Counted from the first letter of the stretch, positions 47,393 through 56,636 are shown. The stretch is DNA of 64,000 bases from RGIG3009 sp045630285 (GCA_045630285.1 JAZQSX010000062.1:1-64000), one strand, 5' to 3'. Made by a program: numbers and translations. The notes: a model not told the origin generated them from the sequence alone.

Positions 47393-48565
47393 TTATTCGT
47401 TACGAAGCGCCTCCACCGGCTGCAATCGGGAGGCTTTGTAGGCCGGATACACCCCGAACACGCCACCGATGAGCAGTGAAAATCCGAACAAGCCGAAGAA
47501 CAGCCCCGTCGGGAACACCACGGCTACTCCCGCCGCCTGCAAAATGAGCAGCAGCACGATTGCGGGAAGCATTCCCAGCACCGCTCCTGCCGCCGACAAA
47601 ATCACCGCCTCGGCGAGAAACTCCCACAGAATTCGTTTTTCGGTAGCGCCGATCGCCTTTTTGATGCCGATCTCCCGGGTTCGCTCCGACACCGCCGACA
47701 GCATCGACGTCACAATGCCAAACCCCGACACCACCAACGAAATGGCGCTGAGCGCTGTCAGCACCAGCGCTACGACATCCACCAACTGCTCCAAGCGATC
47801 CTTTTGCACTGCCAAGTTATCGGTACGAAACGGGGCGTTGCCGTCATACAACCGATCCAGTGCACGGTCGATGCGGCGCTGCGCCGTGTTGACCGACGCC
47901 GGCTTGACCCGCACCGCCACCTGGTCGAAAGCGATCTGGCCGGTGAGGTTGGTATGTGTGGTATACGGCATATACAGCATCCCGGGGATAAAGGACGTGA
48001 AATTCTGCAGCAAGCTGCTTCCGGTTTCGGTGATACCGACTACCGTCAGCTTTTCGGTATACTTTCCGTACCGCACCGTCACCTCTTTACCCACCAAATT
48101 GGTGCGCCCGTACAGCAGTCGTGCCAACGCTTCGTCCAGCACACAGACTCTGGCTGACGTCTTGACGTCACCCGGTGTGATCAGCCGCCCGTGCAGCAGT
48201 TTTAGCGAAATGATCTGCCCCGCACCGGAATCAATGCCGCACAACACCGATTCTCCTGATGAAAAGGAAGTCGATACCGCCCCCATTTGTACCATCAACG
48301 GCATAGCGGTTTCCACGCAGGACAGCGCCCGGATCTCCTCGAGCGCCTCCTCGCCGATCAGCTCACCGCCACTCTCTGCCATAACCGATACCCCGTTGAC
48401 ACCCAGACTGTCCAGCTCCTCATTCACCAGCTGACGCCCCACCACGCCGATAACCGATACCGACGCCACCATCATCACACCAACCGCAATGCCAACCACC
48501 GTCAGCACGGTGCGATTGCGCTTGCGAAGCAGCCCCCGAAACGCTCCTTTTATCAGTTCTCCCAT
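47393..48565 (-). CDS. FtsX/MacB-type ABC transporter permease
   Basis: Protein of 390 residues with an N-terminal helix (about 18-42), a large extracytoplasmic MacB-PCD domain and three C-terminal helices (FtsX fold; SERTREIGIKKAIGAT near 295). No ATPase domain is present, and no ATPase gene lies in the window. It starts 3 bases after the adaptor gene stop. Members of this family move peptides, lipids or antibiotics across or out of the membrane; substrate unknown. Confidence 0.87.
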   Translation of the reverse strand: MGELIKGAFRGLLRKRNRTVLTVVGIAVGVMMVASVSVIGVVGRQLVNEELDSLGVNGVSVMAESGGELIGEEALEEIRALSCVETAMPLMVQMGAVSTSFSSGESVLCGIDSGAGQIISLKLLHGRLITPGDVKTSARVCVLDEALARLLYGRTNLVGKEVTVRYGKYTEKLTVVGITETGSSLLQNFTSFIPGMLYMPYTTHTNLTGQIAFDQVAVRVKPASVNTAQRRIDRALDRLYDGNAPFRTDNLAVQKDRLEQLVDVVALVLTALSAISLVVSGFGIVTSMLSAVSERTREIGIKKAIGATEKRILWEFLAEAVILSAAGAVLGMLPAIVLLLILQAAGVAVVFPTGLFFGLFGFSLLIGGVFGVYPAYKASRLQPVEALRNE

Positions 48566-48568
48566 GAC

Positions 48569-49489
48569 TTATTCCACCTGCACCGCCACAATGTTCCCGG
48601 ACAATGCTTCGGGATCCTGTACCACCTGCGCACCGGGCGCCAACCCGGAAACCACCAGTACGCCGTCGCCGCATTCTTCCCCGAAGGTCGGCGCTTGTCG
48701 CTCTGCCGTGCCGTCCCCTTTATATACATATATATATTCCGCCCCCTCGTCGTCCTGCGCAATACAGGTGTATGGAACCAGCAATGCGTTTTCGATCACA
48801 TTTACCACTACGCTGGCGCGAGCATTCAGTCCCGCCCGCAGCGAGGCGTCTATTTCATCCTCTTTCAGCGTCACGATCGCATCCACCACCGTCTCCGACA
48901 TCGTGCCGAGGTATTCCTGATGCGCTGTGTCCGCAATATAACTGATTGTACCATGGTACACGTCTTTGGCAAACGCCACACCGGTGATCTCCACCACCTG
49001 TCCCACAGCCACACGGGACACGTACTTCTCCCGAATCATCACGGCAATGTGCACCGTATCTCCCGAGGCGATCACCGCACACGGCTCGGCGCCGGTGGCG
49101 ACCTCCCCCTGCCGAACGTTCAGCGTTGTTACCGTACCGCTGACCGGAGCCGTTACCGTTGACGGCGTGTTGATCGACACCCCTCCGCCGAATTGTGACA
49201 ACACCTGCTTGGTGGCGTCCACGTCCACTGTAAACAGCACCTCTCCTGCCTGCACCGTTTGGCCCTCTCGCACACGGATCTCCTGCGCCACGCAGGGGCT
49301 TTCCACATACACCTCACTGCTGCTTGCCGTTTGTACCTTGCCGACGCAATCGATCGTCTGTCGCACCGATCCGGTATTGACCGTCACAAGCTCCACCGCC
49401 GCCGTTTGCGGCGTCATACCGTTACGAACCAATAAGATAGCACCTATAACGAGCACCGTGCCCGCTACTAACCACACATATTTTTTCAA
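48569..49489 (-). CDS. Membrane-fusion/adaptor protein of an ABC efflux system (MacA/HlyD-like)
   Basis: Protein of 306 residues with one N-terminal membrane helix (about 4-21), a biotinyl-lipoyl-like hairpin domain (VYVESPCVAQEIRVREGQ near 60, with the partner half INTPSTVTAPVSGTVTTLNV near 106) and a beta-barrel domain. The coiled-coil hairpin of true MacA is nearly absent. A TTG start is used because AAAGGA lies upstream and no in-frame ATG or GTG fits. It pairs with the FtsX-type permease. The 125 bp upstream contain the radA terminator but only poor promoter candidates. Confidence 0.83.
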   Translation of the reverse strand: MKKYVWLVAGTVLVIGAILLVRNGMTPQTAAVELVTVNTGSVRQTIDCVGKVQTASSSEVYVESPCVAQEIRVREGQTVQAGEVLFTVDVDATKQVLSQFGGGVSINTPSTVTAPVSGTVTTLNVRQGEVATGAEPCAVIASGDTVHIAVMIREKYVSRVAVGQVVEITGVAFAKDVYHGTISYIADTAHQEYLGTMSETVVDAIVTLKEDEIDASLRAGLNARASVVVNVIENALLVPYTCIAQDDEGAEYIYVYKGDGTAERQAPTFGEECGDGVLVVSGLAPGAQVVQDPEALSGNIVAVQVE

Positions 49490-49584
49490 CCGATGTCATC
49501 CTTTCCGGAACTGCTGTTTTATCGGTGTTAGTGTTTGACGGCGCAGAGAAAATATAAGGACGATTTGGGATTTTTATAAAATAA

Positions 49585-49611
49585 AAAAGCAGGCTGACGT
49601 CGCCTGCTTTT
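49585..49611 (-). terminator. Terminator after radA
   Basis: A 10-bp stem (AAAAGCAGGC/GCCTGCTTTT) with a 7-nt loop and a T tract on the reverse strand. Confidence 0.88.
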
Positions 49612-49614
49612 CTG

Positions 49615-50964
49615 TTAGAGTTTTTCGTACGCCTCACGCAGCGTGGCGGCACCAACGATTTCGATCGGGTAGGTGCCGGTCAAGGTTTTCAGCGTGTGCG
49701 CCGGTACGATCACACGGGTAAAGCCCAGCCGTGCCGCTTCAGCAATGCGCTGCTCGGCACACGAAACCGAGCGAAGCTCACCGGCAAGTCCCACCTCGCC
49801 GAAGGCGACCACACCTTCGTCCACCGGCTTGTCCTTCAAGCTGGACACCAGTGCCAGCGCCACGGGGAGATCCGCCGCAGGCTCGTCCAGACGAAGGCCG
49901 CCGATAATGTTCAGGTAGGTGTCCAGATTCGAGAAAAAGAACCCGCATCGTTTTTCCAGCACGGCGAGCAACAACGCCAAGCGGTTATTATCAAAGCCCG
50001 TTGCCATACGCCTCGGATTGCCAAAGCCGGTCGGAGAAACCAAGCCCTGCACCTCTGCCAACAACGGACGAGAGCCCTCCATAGTGCACGCAACACACGT
50101 GCCGCTGACGTTCTTCGGCCGTCCTGACAACAGCATCAGCGACGGATTTTCCACCTCGAATAAACCTTTATCCCGCATTTCAAAAACGCCGATCTCGTTC
50201 GTCGAGCCGTAGCGGTTTTTAGCACAGCGCAGCATACGATAATTGCTGTGCGGATCGCCTTCAAAGTACAGCACGCAGTCCACGATGTGCTCCATCACCT
50301 TCGGGCCCGCAATCGCACCGTCTTTGTTGACGTGACCGACAATAAACACAGGAATATCCTCCCGCTTGGAAACACGCATCAACGCACCGGTGCATTCACG
50401 CACCTGCGTCACACTGCCGGGCGAGGAGGAAACCTCCGCAAGGCTCACGGTCTGGATCGAGTCTACGATGACAATATCCGGCTTCTCCGACACCATGGTG
50501 TTGAGGATGACGTTCATATCCGTCTCGCACAGAAGCAGCAGATCGCCGTTGTCAACGCCCAACCGCTCGGCACGCAGCTTAATCTGCCGTGCCGATTCTT
50601 CGCCTGAAGCGTACAAGACGCGATAGCTTTGGCTGAGATGTCCGCAAATTTGCAGCAGCAGCGTGGATTTTCCGATGCCAGGGTCACCGCCGATGAGCAT
50701 CATCCCACCCGGCACGATACCGCCGCCCAGCACACGGTCCAGCTCCGCCATACCCGTCGGGAAGCGTGTTTCCGCCTGCGTGTCGATCGCATCAATGCGA
50801 TACACCTCAGCCTTGGTGCCGGTTGCCGACCCCGAACGAGTCGGCACGATTACCTCTTCGCTGAGCGTGTTCCATTCCCCACACTGCGGGCACCGCCCCG
50901 ACCATTTTGGAAATTGACCGCCGCATTCGGTACAGATATAGACGCTTTTTTGCTTTCCTGCCAT
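49615..50964 (-). CDS. radA: DNA repair protein RadA
   Basis: Protein of 449 residues: a four-Cys zinc finger (CTECGGQFPKWSGRCPQC near residue 11), a RecA-like ATPase with Walker A GGDPGIGKSTLL (near 92), the RadA motif KNRYGSTNEIGVFEM (near 250) and a C-terminal Lon-like domain (PVALALVSSLKD near 370). It promotes branch migration in recombination. It follows cwlD after 22 bases. Confidence 0.96.
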   Translation of the reverse strand: MAGKQKSVYICTECGGQFPKWSGRCPQCGEWNTLSEEVIVPTRSGSATGTKAEVYRIDAIDTQAETRFPTGMAELDRVLGGGIVPGGMMLIGGDPGIGKSTLLLQICGHLSQSYRVLYASGEESARQIKLRAERLGVDNGDLLLLCETDMNVILNTMVSEKPDIVIVDSIQTVSLAEVSSSPGSVTQVRECTGALMRVSKREDIPVFIVGHVNKDGAIAGPKVMEHIVDCVLYFEGDPHSNYRMLRCAKNRYGSTNEIGVFEMRDKGLFEVENPSLMLLSGRPKNVSGTCVACTMEGSRPLLAEVQGLVSPTGFGNPRRMATGFDNNRLALLLAVLEKRCGFFFSNLDTYLNIIGGLRLDEPAADLPVALALVSSLKDKPVDEGVVAFGEVGLAGELRSVSCAEQRIAEAARLGFTRVIVPAHTLKTLTGTYPIEIVGAATLREAYEKL

Positions 50965-50986
50965 ACCGATACTCCTTCTTTGGACA

Positions 50987-51682
50987 TCAAAAATAGGTCA
51001 CCAATCCCGCCGCCACAGCAAACGCCAATTGCTGTTGATAGGCGGGGGTTTTCAGGTTGTTTAGTTCCGTCGGGTTGGATAAAAAGCCACATTCTACCAA
51101 GATCATCGGCCGTGTGGCCCGATCCAGCAGGAACACGTCCGCCGTCCCCCGCTTGATCTCACGGGTATTGGTCGGTTGCAACAACTCCACGATCTGTTCC
51201 CGCACGCTTTCGGCAAGAACACGGCTCTCCTCGGTGTTTTTGGAATAAAAAATCTGCGCACCGTCGTACTGCGGCTGCGTAAACTTATTCTGGTGGATGC
51301 TGACGGTAATATCCGCTTCTTCCGCCATTGCCAACCGGTTGCGCATATCGCTGACCTTGCGCTCCCGCAGGGTCGTTCCTTCCGTGTTCAGCATCACATC
51401 GGTCTCACGGGTCATGCGCACCGTATAGCCCAGCACCGTCAGCATATCCCGAAGCGGCAGAGATACCGCTAAATTGAGGTGCTTTTCCAACGTGCCGTCC
51501 GCCGCTTCTGCTCCTCCGTCAGCGCCGCCGTGTCCCGGATCGATCACGATGTACGGCGCTTCTTCACGGGAGCCGTGCGCCGCACGGCGATCGGTAACAC
51601 CCCACATCACCGTCAGCAACACAGCACCGCAGATCAACACGATCGCCACGTCGATTGCCGTAGAACGAAAACTCCGCTTCAC
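50987..51682 (-). CDS. cwlD: N-acetylmuramoyl-L-alanine amidase (CwlD-like)
   Basis: Amidase_3 enzyme of 231 residues with a membrane anchor (about 10-28). It shows the zinc-site motifs DPGHGGADGGA (near 48), the Glu in GTLEKHLNL, SIHQN (near 130) and the catalytic Glu in VECGFLSN (near 197). Length and single domain match CwlD, which prepares muramic-delta-lactam in spore cortex. The GTG at 51682 is chosen over the ATG two codons upstream, because AAAGGAGG ends one base before that ATG. A generic wall amidase is the alternative. Confidence 0.85.
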   Translation of the reverse strand: MKRSFRSTAIDVAIVLICGAVLLTVMWGVTDRRAAHGSREEAPYIVIDPGHGGADGGAEAADGTLEKHLNLAVSLPLRDMLTVLGYTVRMTRETDVMLNTEGTTLRERKVSDMRNRLAMAEEADITVSIHQNKFTQPQYDGAQIFYSKNTEESRVLAESVREQIVELLQPTNTREIKRGTADVFLLDRATRPMILVECGFLSNPTELNNLKTPAYQQQLAFAVAAGLVTYF

Positions 51683-51723
51683 ACGCATCCCTCCTTTGCA
51701 TACATACGCAGGAGGGGGACAAA

Positions 51724-52332
51724 TTATCGCAGTTTATTCTTGTTGTTCCGATTTCCTTTGTACATCAGCTTCTGTCCAAACGTAAATTGGCGGTAGCCAA
51801 TGTAGTACGACGCCCAGGACACCACTACGATCACGATCGTGGGAATCAGCGACAACACGATCCCCGACCACGAAATATCGGCAGCCGGCACGCTCCACAC
51901 CGTGCCCATTGACCAGGCGATGATCGGATACAGCGCAAAATTCGCTCCACGGTACAGCATAATGTACTGCGGCCAGAAGCCGATCAGCTTTTCCGCCACC
52001 AGAACAACAAACGCCACCACGGCGGGGATCACCGAAATAAGACCCACCTTTAATCCCAGATGTGGGTCACCCTTGGCCGTGCCGAACATCACGGGGCCGC
52101 CGTCTTTGGTTCCCTGCTTCCACATCTCGGCGTACACGATCGTCAGCGTCAGGAAGGTCTGGATGAGCAGCGCAATAAAATTGGTAAGAAACGCTTCTGC
52201 CGGGGTTGCTTCGCCCTTCGGCGAGATCGCCAGCGCAATAATACCTACCGAAAAGTACATAAACGTACCCATTACCGTCGCCAGAACGCAGCGTCCGTAC
52301 AGTTTCAATGCTCGTTTAAACAAATCGTTCAT
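51724..52332 (-). CDS. Membrane protein of unknown function
   Basis: Protein of 202 residues that I do not recognise. Hydrophobic segments lie near 15-37, 48-68, 93-116 and 155-178, with a Gly-rich cytoplasmic stretch between the second and third (GTKDGGPVMFGTAKGDPH) and a basic, Asn-rich C terminus (YKGNRNNKNKLR). GAGGTG lies upstream of the ATG. It has its own promoter and is followed by cwlD and radA. No function is proposed. Confidence 0.75.
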   Translation of the reverse strand: MNDLFKRALKLYGRCVLATVMGTFMYFSVGIIALAISPKGEATPAEAFLTNFIALLIQTFLTLTIVYAEMWKQGTKDGGPVMFGTAKGDPHLGLKVGLISVIPAVVAFVVLVAEKLIGFWPQYIMLYRGANFALYPIIAWSMGTVWSVPAADISWSGIVLSLIPTIVIVVVSWASYYIGYRQFTFGQKLMYKGNRNNKNKLR

Positions 52333-52355
52333 TGTACTTCACCTCACAACACCTA

Positions 52356-52385
52356 ATAATAGCATACCCGCAAAGACCTTGTCAA
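52356..52385 (-). promoter_or_regulatory. Promoter of the membrane protein-cwlD-radA operon
   Basis: Reverse-strand TTGACA (52380-52385), an 18-bp spacer and TATTAT (52356-52361), 24 bp before the start codon. Confidence 0.7.
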
Positions 52386-52393
52386 CAAAGGAC

Positions 52394-52423
52394 TTTACTT
52401 TCCCTCGGGGTCCGTGGTACAAT
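52394..52423 (+). promoter_or_regulatory. Promoter of the GH5-like gene
   Basis: TTTACT (52394-52399), an 18-bp spacer and TACAAT (52418-52423), 33 bp upstream of the ATG and divergent from the membrane-protein promoter. Confidence 0.55.
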
Positions 52424-52455
52424 GAAGCCAACACAAGGTCAAAGGAGCGATCACT

Positions 52456-54318
52456 ATGCAACGTGAGTTTTTGATCGGCTGCAATTATTGGGCATCCAAC
52501 GCCGGTACCGAGATGTGGAATCAATGGGATCCCGCTGCGATCCGTGAGGATTTGCGGGTGCTGTCGGTGCACGGCGTTTCATGTATGCGTGTGTTCCCCA
52601 ACTGGCGGGATTTTCAACCCGTCGTTCCCATCATCGACAGCCACGGACACGTCCGTGAGTACCGTATGGCGGGTGGCGAAAAAGCCTCCGACACCTCGTT
52701 TTTGGATCCCGTCATGCTGGATCGCTTCGAAGCGTTTTGTGATCTGTGCGACGAGTTCGGTATTCGCCTCATCGTCGGTCTTATCACCGGGTTTATGAGC
52801 GGGCAGACGTACGTTCCCACCGCTTTGTACGGGAAAAACGTACTCACCGATCCTACCGCACTGTTGTTTGAGCAGCGCTTTGTGCGTGGGTTTGTACAGC
52901 GGTTCCGTGACCGTGATACCATTTATGCGTGGGATCTCGGTAACGAGTGTAACAACCTGGACCACGTGCCTCACGAGGCGGCGGCGACCACATGGAGCCT
53001 GACGATCGCCAACGCCATTCGTGCCGCCGATCCCACACGACCCGTGATCTCGGGTATGCACGGATTGGCGCCCGGCTGGGATCAAGGATCGTGGACGATC
53101 CAAGGGCAAGCGGAGGCATGTGATATTCTCACCACCCACCCGTATCCGTACTTCGTTCCCTATGCAGGGCACGATCCGATCGGCTCTATGCGCACGGCGC
53201 TCCACGCAACCTGCGAAACCAAATACTACGGCGACATCGGCAATCGTCCTTGTTTGGTGGAGGAAATCGGCACGCTTGGGCCGATGATCTGCTCCGACGA
53301 GACCGCCGCAGCGTTTATGCGGGTCAACCTGTGGTCTAACAAGATCCACGGCGCTCAGGGTGTTATGTGGTGGTGCGCCAACGAACAAACCAACCTGACC
53401 CACACGCCGTATACCTACTGTATGAACGAGCTGGAGCTGGGTATGCGGTATGCCGACGGGTCTCCGAAGCCCGTCTTGCTTGAAACAGCGAAATTCGTCG
53501 AGCAGCTTCGCTCGCTTTCCTTTGCTCTTCCCCCTTGCGAGGAAGATGCCGTTTGCATCTCCACGATCAGCCAAAAGCAGTGGGGCGTCGCCTATATGAC
53601 CTGCTGTCTGGCGAAGCAAGCCGGACTAAACCTGCGATATATGGCACACGATCAGGCGTTACCGGACTCCCGTGTGTATCTGCTTCCCTCGGTTGCCGGC
53701 ACGTCCGTCCTTCCTCGGGAAACGTATCTGGAGCTGGAGCGGCGGGTGCGTGACGGCGCCACGCTGTACCTCTCCGTTGACAACGTCTTTTTGGCGGGCT
53801 TCGAGCCGTTATGCGGCCTGCGGGTGCTGGATTCCTGCGCCGGGCGGGCGGGTACGGTGACGTTGGGCGACACGACCCTTCCCATCACCCGTGACCGTGA
53901 GTTCCGTCTGGAAGCGACTACCGCCTCCGTGCTGGCTACCGATGACCGTGGTAATCCCGCCGTGGCGGTAAATCGGCTGGGAAACGGGCGGGTGATCTGT
54001 GTCAACTTCCCGCTGGAAGCGATGCTGCTGGACAAAAACGAGTTCACCAACGACGATTATCACACGGTGTACCGCACCGTATTTGCCGATATTCTTGCTG
54101 AAAAAGCGGTGACCACAGCGAACCCGTTTGTCGGCGTGACCTTACACCCTGACGACGACGGCAGTATCGTGTGTGCCGCTGTCAATTATTCGGCAACGCC
54201 GCAGCAGCCGCAGTTCGTGCTAAAGGACGGTGTCACGATGATCGAAACGCTGCACGGTGGCACCGAGACTATTCCGCCGTTTGACGCTTGCTTCTTCCGC
54301 GTCAAAGCCGAAAAATAA
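52456..54318 (+). CDS. Cytoplasmic GH5-like (clan GH-A) glycoside hydrolase
   Basis: Protein of 620 residues without a signal peptide. The TIM barrel has the acid/base in WDLGNECNN (Glu164) and a likely nucleophile in CLVEEIGTLG (Glu270), the layout of clan GH-A. A middle glutamine-amidotransferase/trimerisation-like region and a beta domain (DDDGSIVCAAVNYSATPQQP near 575) follow. It could be a beta-mannosidase, beta-glucosidase or related enzyme on imported oligosaccharides; family GH5 is the best guess. AAAGGAG lies upstream of the ATG. Single-gene unit. Confidence 0.75.
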   Translation: MQREFLIGCNYWASNAGTEMWNQWDPAAIREDLRVLSVHGVSCMRVFPNWRDFQPVVPIIDSHGHVREYRMAGGEKASDTSFLDPVMLDRFEAFCDLCDEFGIRLIVGLITGFMSGQTYVPTALYGKNVLTDPTALLFEQRFVRGFVQRFRDRDTIYAWDLGNECNNLDHVPHEAAATTWSLTIANAIRAADPTRPVISGMHGLAPGWDQGSWTIQGQAEACDILTTHPYPYFVPYAGHDPIGSMRTALHATCETKYYGDIGNRPCLVEEIGTLGPMICSDETAAAFMRVNLWSNKIHGAQGVMWWCANEQTNLTHTPYTYCMNELELGMRYADGSPKPVLLETAKFVEQLRSLSFALPPCEEDAVCISTISQKQWGVAYMTCCLAKQAGLNLRYMAHDQALPDSRVYLLPSVAGTSVLPRETYLELERRVRDGATLYLSVDNVFLAGFEPLCGLRVLDSCAGRAGTVTLGDTTLPITRDREFRLEATTASVLATDDRGNPAVAVNRLGNGRVICVNFPLEAMLLDKNEFTNDDYHTVYRTVFADILAEKAVTTANPFVGVTLHPDDDGSIVCAAVNYSATPQQPQFVLKDGVTMIETLHGGTETIPPFDACFFRVKAEK

Positions 54319-54342
54319 TTCACAACAGAAAAACAAAATGTG

Positions 54343-54377
54343 AAAAACCGCCTCCTGCTTGGCAGGAGGCGGTTTTT
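54343..54377. terminator. Bidirectional terminator between the GH5-like gene and gap
   Basis: A 16-bp perfect stem (AAAAACCGCCTCCTGC and its complement) with a 3-nt loop; T tracts on both strands. Confidence 0.95.
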
Positions 54378-54389
54378 GTCGTTGTCAGA

Positions 54390-55403
54390 TTAGCCGAGTT
54401 CCGCGAAGTACTTAATGGTGCGGACCATCTGGCTGGTGTAGGAGTTCTCGTTGTCGTACCAGGACACGACCTGAACCTGATAGGTCTCGTCGTCAATCTT
54501 GGTAACCATGGTCTGAGTCGCATCGAACAGCGAGCCGTAGGTGATACCGACAACGTCGGAGGACACGATCTGATCCTCGTTGTAGCCGTAGGAAGCGGAA
54601 GCCGCTGCCTTCATCGCTGCGTTGATGCCTTCCTTGGTGACGCCCTTGCCCTTAACGACAGCCACCAGGATCGTGGTGGAACCGGTCGTTACCGGCACAC
54701 GCTGAGCGGAACCGATCAGCTTGCCGTTGAGCTCGGGGATAACCAGACCGATCGCCTTCGCAGCGCCGGTGGAGTTGGGAACGATGTTCGCAGCGCCAGC
54801 ACGGGCACGACGGAGGTCGCCCTTGCGGTGCGGGCCGTCCAGGATCATCTGATCACCGGTGTAAGCGTGCACGGTGGTCATGATACCGCTCTGGATCGGA
54901 GCATACTCGTTCAGAGCCTTCGCCATGGGAGCGAGGCAGTTGGTGGTGCAGGACGCAGCAGAGATGATCTTATCCTCTTTGGTGAGGGTGTTCTCGTTTA
55001 CGCTGTACACAATGGTGGGCAGATCGTTGCCGGCAGGAGCCGAGATAACGACCTTCTTTGCGCCGGCGTCGATGTGAGCCTGGGACTTCGCCTTGGAAGC
55101 GAAGAAACCGGTGCACTCCAGAACGACGTCCACACCAATCTTTGCCCAGGGCAGGTTGGCGGGATCCTTCTCAGCGAGGATCTCGATCTTCTTGCCGTCG
55201 ACGGTGATCGAAGTCTCATCCGCTTCGACGGTGTGACCGTCGTAACGGCCCTGAGCCGTATCATACTTCAGCAAGTGTGCCAGCATCTCGGGGCTGGTGA
55301 GGTCGTTGATCGCAACGATCTCATAACCCTCAGCGCCGAACATCTGACGGAATGCCAGACGGCCGATGCGGCCAAAACCGTTAATTGCTACTTTGACTGC
55401 CAT
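54390..55403 (-). CDS. gap: Glyceraldehyde-3-phosphate dehydrogenase
   Basis: Glycolytic enzyme of 337 residues. NAD-binding NGFGRIGRLAFR is at the N terminus, the catalytic Cys in SAASCTTNCLAP (near 152), and the substrate motif GAAKAIGLVIPELNGKL near 210. The ATG at 55403 has GGAGG upstream; an in-frame ATG five codons earlier overlaps that site. It is monocistronic, with a promoter whose spacer carries an inverted repeat. Confidence 0.98.
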   Translation of the reverse strand: MAVKVAINGFGRIGRLAFRQMFGAEGYEIVAINDLTSPEMLAHLLKYDTAQGRYDGHTVEADETSITVDGKKIEILAEKDPANLPWAKIGVDVVLECTGFFASKAKSQAHIDAGAKKVVISAPAGNDLPTIVYSVNENTLTKEDKIISAASCTTNCLAPMAKALNEYAPIQSGIMTTVHAYTGDQMILDGPHRKGDLRRARAGAANIVPNSTGAAKAIGLVIPELNGKLIGSAQRVPVTTGSTTILVAVVKGKGVTKEGINAAMKAAASASYGYNEDQIVSSDVVGITYGSLFDATQTMVTKIDDETYQVQVVSWYDNENSYTSQMVRTIKYFAELG

Positions 55404-55437
55404 AACTAATTCCTCCAATTAATTATAATCTTGTATT

Positions 55438-55466
55438 ATCTTACCACCGTTTACACGGTTTTTCAA
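55438..55466 (-). promoter_or_regulatory. Promoter of gap with inverted repeat in the spacer
   Basis: Reverse-strand TTGAAA (55461-55466), a 17-bp spacer and TAAGAT (55438-55443). ACCGT-N4-ACGGT (55446-55459) fills most of the spacer, a place where a bound repressor would block RNA polymerase. Confidence 0.6.
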
Positions 55467-55504
55467 GAACTTTAGGAAATTTTTGCGTAAGATTCGCCTC
55501 TTTT

Positions 55505-56521
55505 TTAAGACTTTCGGTTAATAATCTGATCGATAATCTCTTCGATATCCAACGGGTGGCGTTCCTCTTCGGAAAGCGCATCCTCGTCCTCATCCTCGTT
55601 GTCCATCGCCAACGCATCCACGTCCAGCAAAAACTCAGCGGCGTCCTCGTCCTCAGCAGCGTCCTCGCCGTCATCCCCGACACCCTCTTCCTCGGTGTCC
55701 GAGGCGGGTAACGGCACAGCAAACATCTGCTGGGCGGAAAACACGGCCGCCAGTACGGCGATCGCCAGATCAGGTGCCACCAACAGCGCCGTCCCGGAGA
55801 ACAGACCACTGTCCTGCAGCAGGTAAGCGCCAAAGCGGGTGAAGCACGAAACGAATCCTAAAAGCGCCGTTCCAAGCGCTACGGGGATAGCAAAGCGGGG
55901 CGCCTTGTCCTCCACGCCCGACGCATAGCGGGCAAATGCCAGCAAAAACAGCATCTCAAACAAGAGCAGCACCGTTTCCACTACACTTTGAAAGCGGTTG
56001 ATCGCACTGGCAAAGGAGGTGATATACCACAGCAAGCGTGCCCATAGCCACACCTCGGGGCACAGTGCCAACCGACCGGACGATGCCCGGTCGGTACGGC
56101 GATGATAAAACCACCGCACCGCCGTTATCAGCAGAAAAACGCCGCCGAGCAGCGCTCCCGCAATCATCAAGAGCTCCAGTATCGTGTTGAGGGTGGTGGG
56201 GGTCAACGGTTTCGGATAGGGATGCTCACCACGGCACAGCTTGATAACCACGTCGCCGCCGTGAATGACCAGCGCTGCACCCGCCCACGCTGCCGCCGCA
56301 GCGACGATCACCGACGACCGACCTTCGGAGACGGTCAAGGCACGGCGGCGTACACCGCACAGGAGAAACAACGCGATCAACGCAAGACCAAGCAGGCACA
56401 AGGTCAGTGTATACAATCCGCTTTTCACGGGATCCGTCGGCGCCCACGTCACACGCATCACGGTTAAGGTCACGCCTATCACCGCCGCAACAGTGCAAGC
56501 CACACCGTATCGAAGCCGCAT
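55505..56521 (-). CDS. Multi-pass membrane protein of unknown function with acidic tail
   Basis: Protein of 338 residues that I do not recognise. About seven hydrophobic segments occupy residues 5-270. The last 65 residues are very acidic (EEEGVGDDGEDAAEDEDAAEF and DNEDEDEDALSEEE), ending in an amphipathic helix-like DIEEIIDQIINRKS. AAAAGGAGG lies upstream of the ATG. It has its own promoter and no clear terminator before gap. No function is proposed. Confidence 0.75.
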   Translation of the reverse strand: MRLRYGVACTVAAVIGVTLTVMRVTWAPTDPVKSGLYTLTLCLLGLALIALFLLCGVRRRALTVSEGRSSVIVAAAAAWAGAALVIHGGDVVIKLCRGEHPYPKPLTPTTLNTILELLMIAGALLGGVFLLITAVRWFYHRRTDRASSGRLALCPEVWLWARLLWYITSFASAINRFQSVVETVLLLFEMLFLLAFARYASGVEDKAPRFAIPVALGTALLGFVSCFTRFGAYLLQDSGLFSGTALLVAPDLAIAVLAAVFSAQQMFAVPLPASDTEEEGVGDDGEDAAEDEDAAEFLLDVDALAMDNEDEDEDALSEEERHPLDIEEIIDQIINRKS

Positions 56522-56552
56522 CGTTCTCCCTCCTTTTCATAAATATGTTTTC

Positions 56553-56580
56553 ATTGTACCACATTTTTTACGAAAATCAA
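56553..56580 (-). promoter_or_regulatory. Promoter of the acidic-tail membrane protein gene
   Basis: Reverse-strand TTGATT (56575-56580), a 16-bp spacer and TACAAT (56553-56558), 32 bp before the start codon. Confidence 0.65.
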
Positions 56581-56604
56581 CGGCGCAAGCAAGATTTTAT
56601 GAAA

Positions 56605-56632
56605 AAGGCACCGAGAGACCCCTCGGCGCCTT
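56605..56632 (-). terminator. Terminator of the citrate synthase gene
   Basis: An 11-bp stem with one G-U pair and a 6-nt loop, followed by five T on the reverse strand; 4 bases after the stop codon. Confidence 0.85.
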
Positions 56633-56636
56633 ATGA

